From Bacillota bacterium (GTDB lineage Bacteria > Bacillota > Clostridia > Christensenellales > SZUA-584): DNA of 64,000 bases. Shown in pieces: positions 1-8,423 of this stretch. Position numbers and translations under genes: made by a program. Within the stretch, counting starts at the first letter, position 1; every line of letters starts with the position of its first letter. A model generated the notes under the pieces. That model did no database searches and had not been told where the DNA came from. It saw nothing but the letters and a program-made list of their open reading frames with translations. The stretch covers positions 3,182 through 67,181 of the forward strand of contig JAEYOE010000023.1 of assembly GCA_023412005.1 (NCBI GenBank), given 5' to 3'.

Positions 1-214
1 CGACCTGCGCCCGCTCCAGCAGACGGCTGGTGAGCGCACCCATGCCGGGGCCAATCTCCAAAACGCACGCCCCTTGCGGCACAGCCGAACGTGCAATGTT
101 ATCCGATACATTGCCGTCAATTAAAAAGTTCTGGCCGAATCTTTTCAGCGGCGATACACCGAATTTTTCCATAAGCGCTTTCAAAACGGCCGGAGAAGTC
201 ATATTTTTATTCAT
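1..214 (-). CDS. rsmA: 16S rRNA dimethyladenosine transferase RsmA/KsgA, N-terminal part (cut by window edge)
   Basis: The first 71 codons are present; the rest lies left of the window. Translation from the ATG at 214 gives a short lead, then FGQNFLID, the signature that opens this family, and then VLEIGPGMGALT, the SAM-binding motif I of the Rossmann fold. The enzyme dimethylates two adjacent adenines near the 3' end of 16S rRNA during small-subunit maturation. A second in-frame ATG lies four codons in at 202. Identification rests on two family motifs in the right order and spacing, so it is firm despite truncation. Confidence 0.9.
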   Translation of the reverse strand, partial: MNKNMTSPAVLKALMEKFGVSPLKRFGQNFLIDGNVSDNIARSAVPQGACVLEIGPGMGALTSRLLERAQV

Positions 215-360
215 TGAACGAGTATACCATATTTATTGTCTTAAGAAAAAGTTTTTCGACATCCTTTGAGCTAAGCCAGCATCATTCTGCCCATTCTTAT
301 CGCTTTCGTGAAGCTAAGTTTACATTTCATAATATTCTATTACTTATTTGTTACAAATGT

Positions 361-389
361 TTGACACGTTCATTTCTATCGTGTATAAT
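361..389 (+). promoter_or_regulatory. Perfect sigma-A consensus promoter
   Basis: TTGACA at 361-366 and TATAAT at 384-389 are separated by exactly 17 bases, a full match to the housekeeping consensus. It points right, away from rsmA and toward no plus-strand gene for more than 19 kb. The expected transcript start is near 396, at the base of a hairpin. Confidence 0.85.
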
Positions 390-395
390 AAGCAC

Positions 396-490
396 ATGGT
401 TTAAGAAACCATTTTACAAAGCACCACCACCACCAATAATAATATACTATGTTAAAAGCCTGTACGTTTTCGCACAGGCTTTTAACATTT
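396..490 (+). ncRNA. Candidate small RNA of about 95 nt
   Basis: Downstream of the consensus promoter the sequence starts with a 7-bp hairpin (ATGGTTT at 396-402, AAACCAT at 406-412), continues with an unpaired C/A-rich linker containing four CAC/CCA repeats, and ends with a perfect 13-bp inverted repeat (451-463 with 474-486) whose 3' arm contains a TTTT run and is followed by ATTT. No credible reading frame with a ribosome binding site lies inside. The layout of 5' hairpin, unstructured linker and 3' terminator hairpin is that of a regulatory RNA. The U-tract is interrupted, so termination is probable, not certain. The same hairpin may also end the minus-strand gene at 565-843. Confidence 0.6.
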
Positions 491-564
491 AGAGACAACA
501 AAAGAACGGCTCACACCGGCCCCTACGGGTTTGCACAAGCCGCGTTTAAACATGTTTCATCGTG

Positions 565-843
565 TTACTTCTCAGACGAAGAATCAGAGGAAGCAGGAGC
601 TTGGAATTTCTCATCAAATTCAGATGAGTTCAGTCTCTTTTGCAATTCCGGCAGCTGCTTGGCTTCGCGCGTAAATTTGACCGCATATGATATCTCATCT
701 TTGCTGTTGTTGCCTATTTCCGCATCTTCCCCGTTTGCAATCGCCGGCGGCTTTGTTTTTTGAATCTGCTCGCTGAGCTTGTTGATTTCATACAACCTGT
801 TTGTTACCGGCTGCGAACGAATTACATCATATAACGTATCCAT
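565..843 (-). CDS. Small hydrophilic protein of unknown function, 92 aa
   Basis: The ATG at 843 is preceded by a strong AGGAGG site (AAAGGAGGAAGTAAAT), so the gene is probably real. The protein is charged, has no membrane segment or signal peptide, and is predicted mostly helical, with a Ser-rich tail. I do not recognise the family. The region DEISYAVKFTREAKQLPELQ faintly recalls the C-terminal part of anti-sigma-D FlgM, but this is too weak to name it. The leader carries a sigma-D-like promoter and a c-di-GMP-I-like aptamer, which is the only functional hint and points to motility or surface behaviour. Confidence 0.65.
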   Translation of the reverse strand: MDTLYDVIRSQPVTNRLYEINKLSEQIQKTKPPAIANGEDAEIGNNSKDEISYAVKFTREAKQLPELQKRLNSSEFDEKFQAPASSDSSSEK

Positions 844-933
844 ATTTACTTCCTCCTTTCGTAAAATTTTGCGAATTTACTGCACCGACACAAAAACGCC
901 CTCACATGGCGGCAAGGACATCGATTTTGCTTA

Positions 934-1012
934 TCTCTGCGGCCCGACAATCGAAGCGTCCATGCTTTAGATCCGCGGCTTAGCTCCCCTGCCATTCGGC
1001 AAGTTAGCCCTT
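934..1012 (-). promoter_or_regulatory. Candidate c-di-GMP-I (GEMM-like) riboswitch
   Basis: On the minus strand the leader reads AGGGCTAAC, then a 6-bp stem with GAAT tetraloop (CTTGCC/GGCAGG), then GGGGAGCTAAGCC, then a second branch closed by GCGG/CCGC that contains CTAAAGC and an inner AAGC/GCTT hairpin, and ends TGTCGGGCCGC. This follows the order of GEMM elements (GGCAAAC, GNRA-type hairpin, GGACGCAAAGCC, CTAAA, AGCCGGGTTGCC) with several substitutions. It sits 90-170 bases ahead of the 92-aa gene. Covariance-model scoring was not possible, so a different or variant aptamer class remains open. Confidence 0.5.
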
Positions 1013-1021
1013 TTTCTTTTT

Positions 1022-1048
1022 ATATCGGTATTTATTATAAATACTTTA
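1022..1048 (-). promoter_or_regulatory. Sigma-D (flagellar-type) promoter candidate
   Basis: Read on the minus strand: TAAA (1048-1045), 15-base spacer, ACCGATAT (1029-1022). The Bacillus sigma-D consensus is TAAA-N15-GCCGATAT, so seven of eight bases of the -10 match with ideal spacing. The start of transcription would fall around 1015, directly at the aptamer. A TATAAT inside the spacer is an alternative sigma-A -10, but has no good -35. Confidence 0.5.
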
Positions 1049-1055
1049 GCACTTT

Positions 1056-1097
1056 TTTAAAAAAAATAAAAGGAGCCCCTTTTTTGAGGACTCCTCT
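1056..1097 (-). terminator. Terminator of the ftsH transcript
   Basis: Minus strand: imperfect hairpin with arms AGGAG/CTCCT (1091-1095 and 1071-1075) followed by a long U-tract (1058-1070). It separates ftsH from the sigma-D-like promoter immediately downstream. Confidence 0.6.
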
Positions 1098-1117
1098 TAC
1101 TGATTAACCCAACAATA

Positions 1118-1240
1118 TGTCATACTGAGGAGCGGAGCGACGTGACTACGAAGTGGAAAGCATCCCATGGTAAAACGCTTTTTAACATGGGATTTCAATC
1201 CACTCCGTAGTCGACTCGCTATCGCTCACTCGAAATGACA
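1118..1240. repeat. Palindromic intergenic repeat (MITE/REP-like)
   Basis: A 123-bp stretch with ends TGTCAT and ATGACA whose two halves are inverted near-copies: left GAGGAGCGGAGCGACGTGAC, right reading GAGTGAGCGATAGCGAGTCG on the other strand, and both continue with ACTACG-AGTGGA and CCCATG. A related copy lies at 45763-45848. No coding content. Confidence 0.6.
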
Positions 1241-1268
1241 TGATGGAACCAACTATGATTTCTACATG

Positions 1269-3182
1269 TTATACTTCTGTTGTTGTCTCCGCCTTATCTT
1301 CTTCCTTTTCTTCCGCTTTTTCAAACGGGGGCAACTCTTCGCCGTTCCACAGCTTTTCAAATTCTTCGCCGTCGATCTTTTCACGCTCGATCAACACAGC
1401 AGCAATGGTATGCAGCAGCGGTTCTTTTTCTTTCAGTATGTCTTGTGCTTTCTTGTAGGCGTTATCGAGCAGTTTCTTCGTTTCCACGTCTACCTTATAC
1501 GCAAGATCTTCGGAATATGTTTTCGTATGGCCGATTTCTTTTCCGAGGAAAAGCTCCTGATTGCTTCCAAGGAAGAACGGGCCGATTTCATCACTCATAC
1601 CGAATTTGATGACCATGTTTCGCGCAATATCCGACGAACGCTGCAAGTCACTGATGGCACCCGTGCTCACATCCCCAAGAACCAGATTCTCCGCCGCGCG
1701 GCCGCCCAGCATCATGGTTAAGTCGGCCAGCAGCTTGCTCTTAAACACATGCTGGCTATCTTCCTCAGGCAGCGTCATCGTATAGCCGGCAGCCATGCCC
1801 CTCGGAATAATCGACACCTCATGCACCGGGTCACACTCGGGCTGGGCTTTTGCGCAAATCGCATGCCCCACCTCATGATATGCCGTGCACCGCTTATCTT
1901 TCTCGGTAATCACGCGTGATTTCTTTGCGGGCCCCGCAATCACACGCGTGATGGCCTCTTCCACTTCCACCATCGTTATTTTTTGTTTTTTCACTCGCGC
2001 CGTGAGTATTGCCGCTTCGTTAAGCACGTTCTCAAGATCCGCTCCGATGAAACCGGGTGTGCGCTTGGCCAGCACTTTTAAGTCGACATCGTCTGCCAGC
2101 GGCTTGCCCTTGGCATGCACGCGCAGGATTTCCTCACGCCCCTTCACATCCGGGAAGTTGACGACGATTTGTCTGTCGAAACGGCCCGGACGAAGCAGAG
2201 CGGGATCGAGTATGTCTTTTCGGTTGGTTGCCGCGAGTATAATAATGCCTTCGTTGGTCTGGAAGCCGTCCATCTCCACCAACAGCTGGTTCAGCGTTTG
2301 CTCGCGCTCATCGTGGCCGCCGCCGAGGCCGCTGCCCCTCTGACGACCCACGGCGTCAATTTCGTCGATGAACAGTATGCAAGGCGAATTCTTTTTCGCG
2401 TTTTCAAACATATCGCGCACACGCGAAGCGCCCACGCCCACAAACATCTCCACAAAATCTGAGCCGCTGATTGAGAAGAACGGCACACCCGCCTCTCCGG
2501 CCACCGCCTTGGCCAGCAACGTTTTGCCGCCGCCCGGAGGCCCCACCAACAGCACGCCCTTAGGAATACGTGCCCCAAGATCGATGAAGCGCTTGGGGTT
2601 TTTCAAAAAGTCCACGATTTCAGCGAGCTCCGCCTTTTCTTCGTCGGCACCTGCCACATCGGCAAACGTTTTCCTGTGCTTATCGTTCACCTGCATCCGC
2701 GCCCGCGATTTTCCGAAAGACATCGCTTTGTTACCGCTGCCCTGCTGCTGACGCATGATGAAGAAGAAGAAAAGCACCACAACGGCCGTCGGAATCAAGT
2801 ATGGCAGCAGCACTTCGAAAATTGAAGGCTCCGGCCGCGGAACCGTATCGTAGCTTTTAAAGCCGTAATCGAGCGGATTGGATGCGCCCGTAATGGCCTT
2901 CATATCGTTATTAAACTGTTCGAGATCCGTAATGTATGTGTTATAGTCGTATTCACCCGGAAACTTATCCTCAACAACCTGCGATCCCACTTTACGCGCA
3001 TACAGCTGATGATCCACGATCACCACATTCTCGATCTGCTTTTCTTTGACATGCTGCAAAAAAGTATCGTATTTAATAACGCGGGAATCTGTGGTATTGG
3101 CTGCAGTTAACATATTTATCAAAACCAGAACTAAGGCAAATCCAAGTATATATATCAGCGACCCACGAGCTGATTTTTTCAA
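1269..3182 (-). CDS. ftsH: ATP-dependent zinc metalloprotease FtsH, 637 aa
   Basis: A membrane-bound AAA+ protease that degrades misfolded and short-lived proteins. There are transmembrane segments at about residues 9-26 and 121-143 with an extracytoplasmic loop between, then the AAA domain with Walker A GPPGGGKT (214-221), Walker B ILFIDEID (269-276) and the RPGRFDR arginine-finger region (331-337), then the peptidase domain with zinc motif HEVGH (436-440) and the later Asp in AISDLQ. The start is TTG at 3182, with AGGAGG eight bases upstream; no ATG fits. The Walker A has Gly where most FtsH proteins have Thr (GPPGTGKT), still within the general P-loop rule. The last residues are the usual acidic tail. 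It lies downstream of hpt in the tilS-hpt-ftsH order common in Bacillota. Confidence 0.97.
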   Translation of the reverse strand: MKKSARGSLIYILGFALVLVLINMLTAANTTDSRVIKYDTFLQHVKEKQIENVVIVDHQLYARKVGSQVVEDKFPGEYDYNTYITDLEQFNNDMKAITGASNPLDYGFKSYDTVPRPEPSIFEVLLPYLIPTAVVVLFFFFIMRQQQGSGNKAMSFGKSRARMQVNDKHRKTFADVAGADEEKAELAEIVDFLKNPKRFIDLGARIPKGVLLVGPPGGGKTLLAKAVAGEAGVPFFSISGSDFVEMFVGVGASRVRDMFENAKKNSPCILFIDEIDAVGRQRGSGLGGGHDEREQTLNQLLVEMDGFQTNEGIIILAATNRKDILDPALLRPGRFDRQIVVNFPDVKGREEILRVHAKGKPLADDVDLKVLAKRTPGFIGADLENVLNEAAILTARVKKQKITMVEVEEAITRVIAGPAKKSRVITEKDKRCTAYHEVGHAICAKAQPECDPVHEVSIIPRGMAAGYTMTLPEEDSQHVFKSKLLADLTMMLGGRAAENLVLGDVSTGAISDLQRSSDIARNMVIKFGMSDEIGPFFLGSNQELFLGKEIGHTKTYSEDLAYKVDVETKKLLDNAYKKAQDILKEKEPLLHTIAAVLIEREKIDGEEFEKLWNGEELPPFEKAEEKEEDKAETTTEV

Positions 3183-3287
3183 AATGGTTTCCTCCTCATT
3201 TTACTTTGTCTGACCATTGTATCATATCAACATAGCCTTTTCAATTCGGCAGTTATGAACGATATTTAAACAATGGCTGCAGGCGGT

Positions 3288-3827
3288 TTAGCGTGAGTAA
3301 ACCTCAGGCTTTAACTCGCCGATATATTTTAAATTGCGGTACTTTTCCGCATAGTCTAGGCCGTAGCCCACAATAAAAACGTCCGGAACCTCAAACCCCA
3401 CATAATCCGCCTGAAAATCGACGATACGGCGCTCAGGCTTATCAAAAAGGCAGCACGTTTTGAGCATGGCCGGGTTGCGCGATTTGAGCGTTTTGGTCAA
3501 ATACTGCAGCGTCAGCCCCGAATCCACAATGTCTTCAATGATCAGCACATTTTTGCCCGCAATGTCCTCTTCCAGGTCATACTGAATTCTTACTGCGCCG
3601 GACGACGCAACCCCTTTCCCGTAGCTTGATACCGACATAAAGTTCATATGAATCGGTATATCCAGCTCGCGCACCAAATCGGCGTAAAACATCACAGCTC
3701 CGCGAAGAACGCCAACCGTGAGAAGCGCCTGTCCCGGCATATCATGTCGAATCTGAGCAGCCAGTTCACTGACTCTTTGCTTGATCTGCTCTTCTGAATA
3801 CAGTACTTGTTTGATGTCGTTATGCAT
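3288..3827 (-). CDS. hpt: Hypoxanthine phosphoribosyltransferase, 179 aa
   Basis: Purine salvage enzyme that joins hypoxanthine or guanine to PRPP. The PRPP-binding loop VLIIEDIVDSGLT is at residues 94-106 and the C-terminal YVGFEVPDVFIVGYGLDY matches the family. I place the start at ATG 3827, behind GGGGAG and one base after the tilS stop; an ATG at 3842 would overlap tilS and has no ribosome binding site. Tight spacing implies one transcript tilS-hpt-ftsH, the conserved Bacillota arrangement. Confidence 0.95.
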   Translation of the reverse strand: MHNDIKQVLYSEEQIKQRVSELAAQIRHDMPGQALLTVGVLRGAVMFYADLVRELDIPIHMNFMSVSSYGKGVASSGAVRIQYDLEEDIAGKNVLIIEDIVDSGLTLQYLTKTLKSRNPAMLKTCCLFDKPERRIVDFQADYVGFEVPDVFIVGYGLDYAEKYRNLKYIGELKPEVYSR

Positions 3828-3828
3828 T

Positions 3829-5157
3829 TTATTTCTCCCCATACCTTATAATATAACACCGCGCGTTTTGGCTGACTTTCACCGTTTCCGATATCCCCAC
3901 ACCAATCACCCAAAACACCTCGCTGCCCTTTGCGAGCACCACCAGAGCATCCCGTGACAATAGCGGTATTTTTCTGTCTGACAGATAATCACACAGGCGC
4001 TTTTTGCCCTGCATACCCAAAGGCCGTATAAAATCGCCCGGCTGCCTGTAACGCAGGCACGCGCCCTCAAGGCTCTTCATATCAAGACATTCGGTTTGCG
4101 GGCGTTGAACGATACCCTCGCCAATCTCGCACCATAGCTCAATATCATTAAAATGATAGTGTCCTTGCCCGTGAAAGGCCGCCGACGTCTCGTTGCCGCT
4201 TTTCTTTTTGTGTCGGCCAACGCTGAGCCTGCCGTATTCCACTGCAGCCACGGCCCCGCCCGGCAGCACGATATGTTTTCCCGAAACGCCTTTATTCCCC
4301 AGCGCCAGCACATCATCAATATGACTCTGCGCAATGTCTTTGAGGCCGCTTCCCATACTCAGCGCCAGCCTTATCATTCGCTTTTGTATGGCCTTGGGCT
4401 CACGACACAGGGCTGCTAAATCCACAGCCGCGCCGTCGTTTGTTTTTTCAATGCCGCCCGTGTTTTGCGCCGCCAGCATCAACGCCTCTTCGTCTTCGGC
4501 CAGCAGCTTTGCCGTTGCCGCGATATGGGCAACAGCCTGCTCGTTAACGGCTTTCAGCCTTGGAAGCACGTCCGCACGCACGAAGTTTCGCGTGTAAGCG
4601 GTATCGGTGTTCGTGCTGTCGTGCACATAACGCACACCGTTTTGCGCCGCGTACTGCTCAATCTGCTCACGCAGTATGTCCAGCATCGGCCTTATATAAC
4701 GCCCGCGCTTCTCGGGTATGCCGCACAGCCCAGTTAAGCCGCTGCCCCGGCACAGGTTCATAATCACCGTCTCAGCCATGTCGCCTGCGTGATGCGCTGT
4801 TGCAATCCACGTGGCTTGCTGGGCATCCAAAAACGCATACCGAGCCTGCCTTGCGGCCGTTTCCAGCGAAATGCCCCAGTCTTGTGCCAGTCGAACAACG
4901 TCGTCTCGGCCCGTTACGCAAACAACACCGCGCTCACTGCACTGCTGCTGCACAAAACGCATATCCGCAACGGATTCTTCGGCACGAATACCATGCTCGA
5001 AATGGTATACGACTATTAGTATGTTCAGTTCATCGCGTAATTTGCACACCACATCAAGCAGCACCATTGAATCAACGCCGCCGCTCACCGCCACGCCGAC
5101 GGTATCGCCCGGCCGTATGCCAAAACCGATCAATTTTTGCCTGATATGCGCTTTCAT
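3829..5157 (-). CDS. tilS: tRNA(Ile)-lysidine synthase TilS, 442 aa
   Basis: Converts the wobble cytidine of the AUA-reading tRNA-Ile to lysidine, using ATP and lysine, so it is essential. The N-terminal PP-loop motif SGGVDS is at residues 25-30, followed by the N-type ATP pyrophosphatase fold (HHAGDMAETVIMNLCRGSGLTGL). The C-terminal part with RYRQPGDFIRPLGMQGKKRL is the TilS C-terminal domain. Length is typical for the two-domain form. It is followed immediately by hpt. Confidence 0.95.
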   Translation of the reverse strand: MKAHIRQKLIGFGIRPGDTVGVAVSGGVDSMVLLDVVCKLRDELNILIVVYHFEHGIRAEESVADMRFVQQQCSERGVVCVTGRDDVVRLAQDWGISLETAARQARYAFLDAQQATWIATAHHAGDMAETVIMNLCRGSGLTGLCGIPEKRGRYIRPMLDILREQIEQYAAQNGVRYVHDSTNTDTAYTRNFVRADVLPRLKAVNEQAVAHIAATAKLLAEDEEALMLAAQNTGGIEKTNDGAAVDLAALCREPKAIQKRMIRLALSMGSGLKDIAQSHIDDVLALGNKGVSGKHIVLPGGAVAAVEYGRLSVGRHKKKSGNETSAAFHGQGHYHFNDIELWCEIGEGIVQRPQTECLDMKSLEGACLRYRQPGDFIRPLGMQGKKRLCDYLSDRKIPLLSRDALVVLAKGSEVFWVIGVGISETVKVSQNARCYIIRYGEK

Positions 5158-5224
5158 ACGCTTATATTAGCAAGTATACCGCGAGGCCGCAAGTGCGCAA
5201 AGTATCATTATTACAAACCCGCCG

Positions 5225-7084
5225 CTATTTGTTGCGCCGTGAGGAGAAATACACAGCCAGAACAGAAATATCCGCAGGCGACACGCCCGGAATACGCATG
5301 GCCTGCCCCAGCGTTTCGGGTTTCACGGCACAAAGCTTGGCTGCCGCCTCAAGCCGCAGCCCTTTTACCGCCTTGTAATCAAAATCTTCCGGCAGTTTCT
5401 TTTTTTCGAGCGATTCAAACCGCTTCACCTGGCGCTCCTGCTTGTCGATATAGCCCGCGTAGCGTATCTCTGTTTCCACGCAATCGGCCACCTCGCGCGG
5501 CGCATCGGCTCCGCAAACATCTTTAAGATCATAATAGCCGATGCCCTGACGCGTCAGCAACACCGCCGCCTTCACGGCGCTTTTCAGCTCGGTCTGCCCT
5601 TTGGCAGTGAGCAGCGCATTCGCTCGTGTGATATCCACCGAGCAGTCAAACAAACGCTGCTTTTCTTTTTCCACCGCATCGCGCTTTTTCATGAACAAAT
5701 CATACCGTTCATCGGTGACGAGGCCCACCCGGCGCCCCTTTTCGGTCAGCCGCACGTCCGCGTTATCCTGACGCAGCAACAGCCGGTATTCCGCGCGCGC
5801 CGTCATCATACGATACGGTTCCGACGTCCCCTTGGTCACGAGGTCGTCGATCAACACGCCGGCATACGCATCGCTTCGATCCAGCGTCATCGGCTCGTCC
5901 TGCTTCACATACTGTGCGGCATTGATACCCGCGATGATACCCTGCGCCGCCGCCTCCTCGTACCCGGATGTGCCGTTGATCTGTCCCGCGCAAAACAACC
6001 CGCCCACCTGCTTTGATTCGAGCGATGCTTTGATGCCGAGCGGGTCGATACAGTCGTATTCAATCGCATAAGCAGTGCGCATAAACACCGCATTTTCCAG
6101 TCCCGGCACACTGCGGTACATCTCCTTTTGCACGTCTTCGGGTAATGATGAGCTCATGCCTTGTATATACATCTCATTGGTCCACTCGCCTTCGGGCTCT
6201 ATAAATATCTGATGGCGATCCCGGTGCGGAAACTTGACCACCTTGTCTTCGATAGACGGGCAATACCGCGGCCCCGTGCCTTCAATCACGCCGCTGTACA
6301 GCGGGCTGCGGTGAATGTTTCGCCGAATAATCTCATGCGTTTGCTCTGTGGTGTATGTCAGATAACACGGGTGCTGTTTCTTGGGCGCGCCCGTCGTTAA
6401 AAACGAATGATACTGCGGGTGCTCGTCGCCGTACTGCGGCTCCGTTTTTGTTAAATCGATGCTGCGGCGGTCCACGCGCGCGGGCGTTCCCGTTTTAAAC
6501 CGCTGCACGTTAAACCCCAGCTCAGCAAGGCTTAATTTATCGGCCGGAGCCAAGCCCGACGGCCCCGCCGATACCGTATGTTCGCCGATAATCACGCGGC
6601 CCTTTAAATAAACGCCCGTGCACAGCACCACGGCCCGTGCCTCATACTGCGCGCCAAGGCTCGTTTCCACACTGCTGACACGCCCGTGCGCCGTCGTCAC
6701 GCGCGACACCTCCGCGCTGACGATATCGAGATGATCCGTGTTCTCGAGCGTCCATTTCATCACACGCTGATACAGCTTCTTGTCCTGCTGCGAGCGCAGC
6801 GACTGTACCGCTGCCCCCTTGCTGGTGCCAAGCAGCTTTATCTGCATATACGCCGCATCGGCACAGAGCCCCATCTGGCCGCCCAGTGCGTCAATTTCGC
6901 GCACAAGGTGCCCCTTGCTCGTGCCGCCGATCGACGGATTGCACGCCATCAGCGCAATCCCGTCGAGGTTGATTGTCAGCAGCAGCGTTTTTTGCCCGAG
7001 ACGCGCAGAGGCGAGCGCAGCCTCACAGCCCGCATGGCCCGCGCCCACCACCACCACATCATATTTTCCGGCATTGTATCCCAT
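5225..7084 (-). CDS. mnmG: tRNA uridine-5-carboxymethylaminomethyl enzyme MnmG, 619 aa
   Basis: FAD-dependent partner of MnmE that modifies U34 of several tRNAs. The dinucleotide-binding motif VVGAGHAGCEAA (about residues 12-23) opens the protein; later signatures include ACNPSIGGTSKGHLVREIDALGG and the Cys-containing CAGQINGTSGYEEAAAQG. The ATG at 7084 sits one base after the mnmE stop and is preferred over an upstream in-frame start at 7111 inside mnmE. The C-terminal helical domain (KRLPEDFDY-like) is complete. Confidence 0.96.
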   Translation of the reverse strand: MGYNAGKYDVVVVGAGHAGCEAALASARLGQKTLLLTINLDGIALMACNPSIGGTSKGHLVREIDALGGQMGLCADAAYMQIKLLGTSKGAAVQSLRSQQDKKLYQRVMKWTLENTDHLDIVSAEVSRVTTAHGRVSSVETSLGAQYEARAVVLCTGVYLKGRVIIGEHTVSAGPSGLAPADKLSLAELGFNVQRFKTGTPARVDRRSIDLTKTEPQYGDEHPQYHSFLTTGAPKKQHPCYLTYTTEQTHEIIRRNIHRSPLYSGVIEGTGPRYCPSIEDKVVKFPHRDRHQIFIEPEGEWTNEMYIQGMSSSLPEDVQKEMYRSVPGLENAVFMRTAYAIEYDCIDPLGIKASLESKQVGGLFCAGQINGTSGYEEAAAQGIIAGINAAQYVKQDEPMTLDRSDAYAGVLIDDLVTKGTSEPYRMMTARAEYRLLLRQDNADVRLTEKGRRVGLVTDERYDLFMKKRDAVEKEKQRLFDCSVDITRANALLTAKGQTELKSAVKAAVLLTRQGIGYYDLKDVCGADAPREVADCVETEIRYAGYIDKQERQVKRFESLEKKKLPEDFDYKAVKGLRLEAAAKLCAVKPETLGQAMRIPGVSPADISVLAVYFSSRRNK

Positions 7085-7085
7085 A

Positions 7086-8423
7086 TTATTTCCCCAAGCA
7101 GAATGTATCAAAAATGTTATGTATAATCTCTTCCGTCGCGGTCACACCTGTGATTTCGCCGAGCCTGTCCCACGCTTCCTTGATATCGATCGTCACGCAG
7201 TCAAGATCGGCGGTGTCAAACGCGCCGAGTGCCGCCTGAAGGCTTTGGGCTGCGGCATTTAAGAGCTCGCAATGGCGCTCGTTGGTCACCACCACATCGT
7301 CAGCATCCCCCAGCTCCGGCAGACGAATGGCACTCAGCAGCGCATCGCGCCCCTGCCCCGTTGCCGCGCTGACTTCTGCACAGTCACAGCCGAGTTTTAA
7401 GATCACTTCTTGAGCCGTTACCGCCGCTGCAAGATCGCATTTGTTCAGCACAGCGACCACATCCCCGTGAAGCGACGCGAAAATTTCCTCATCCTCCGGC
7501 GTGATGCCCGCCGAGCGGTCAATCACAAACAATGTGAGATCGGCATCCCTTGCGGTATCGCGCGCGCGTTCAATACCGATTTGCTCCACCGCATCGGCAC
7601 TGCGGCGTATGCCCGCCGTATCGGTCACACGCACCGGGAAACCGTCTTTGATGATCACATCGTCCACCGCGTCGCGCGTGGTGCCGGGTATCGCCGTCAC
7701 AATCGCACGGTCTTTATCAATAAGCATATTGAAAAGTGACGATTTTCCCACATTGGGCCGCCCGACAATCGCCACATTAAAGCCGCTTTGGAGCATGCGC
7801 CCCGATTCAAATGTATCGGCCAGCAAAAGCGTCTCACGGCGCGCCCTTTCAATCAGCGGCACAGCATCTCTTTGTATGTCCGCTTCAATATCTTCCTCGG
7901 GGTATTCAATGCCCGCCTCGATGATGCTGATGGCATCCGTCAGCAGCTTTTGTACGGCACTGATTTTATCAAAGAGACCTCCGGACAGTTGGCGTAGCGC
8001 CGCGCTGGCGGCTGCCGCCGAATTTGCGCCGATCAGCTCCATCACGGCTCCGGCTGCCGAGAGATCCATCTTACCCGCCAGAAACGCACGCTGTGTGAAC
8101 TCCCCGGGCACGGCCAGCCGCGCGCCGTTTTTCGCCAGCGCGTTCATCACGCGCGACAGCGTGATGCGGCCGCCATGCGTGTATATTTCCGCCATGTTTT
8201 CACCGGTGTAGCTGCGCGGCGCATAAAAGCAGGCTGCCATCACGTCATCAGCGCACCCTTTATCATCTTCAATCGTCCCGTGGTACATCCGGGCATGCTG
8301 TTTTTTATCGCTGCCGCGAAACACGGCTGATAGCACGCTATGAGCATCCGGCCCCGACATACGCACCACGGCTATCGCACCGCCGCTTGGTGTGGCCGGT
8401 GCGTAGATAGTATCGTTTTGCAT
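7086..8423 (-). CDS. mnmE: tRNA modification GTPase MnmE, 445 aa
   Basis: GTPase partner of MnmG in tRNA wobble uridine modification. The N-terminal tetrahydrofolate-binding domain (DTIYAPATPSGGAIAVVRMSG) is followed by a helical domain with an inserted G domain: G1 GRPNVGKS (221-228), G3 DTAG (268-271), G4 NKCD (327-330). The C-terminal FCLGK matches the catalytic CxGK tail. The usual upstream neighbours rpmH, rnpA, yidC and jag are absent here, and rsmG and parAB do not follow mnmG, so the classical origin block is broken up. Confidence 0.96.
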   Translation of the reverse strand: MQNDTIYAPATPSGGAIAVVRMSGPDAHSVLSAVFRGSDKKQHARMYHGTIEDDKGCADDVMAACFYAPRSYTGENMAEIYTHGGRITLSRVMNALAKNGARLAVPGEFTQRAFLAGKMDLSAAGAVMELIGANSAAAASAALRQLSGGLFDKISAVQKLLTDAISIIEAGIEYPEEDIEADIQRDAVPLIERARRETLLLADTFESGRMLQSGFNVAIVGRPNVGKSSLFNMLIDKDRAIVTAIPGTTRDAVDDVIIKDGFPVRVTDTAGIRRSADAVEQIGIERARDTARDADLTLFVIDRSAGITPEDEEIFASLHGDVVAVLNKCDLAAAVTAQEVILKLGCDCAEVSAATGQGRDALLSAIRLPELGDADDVVVTNERHCELLNAAAQSLQAALGAFDTADLDCVTIDIKEAWDRLGEITGVTATEEIIHNIFDTFCLGK

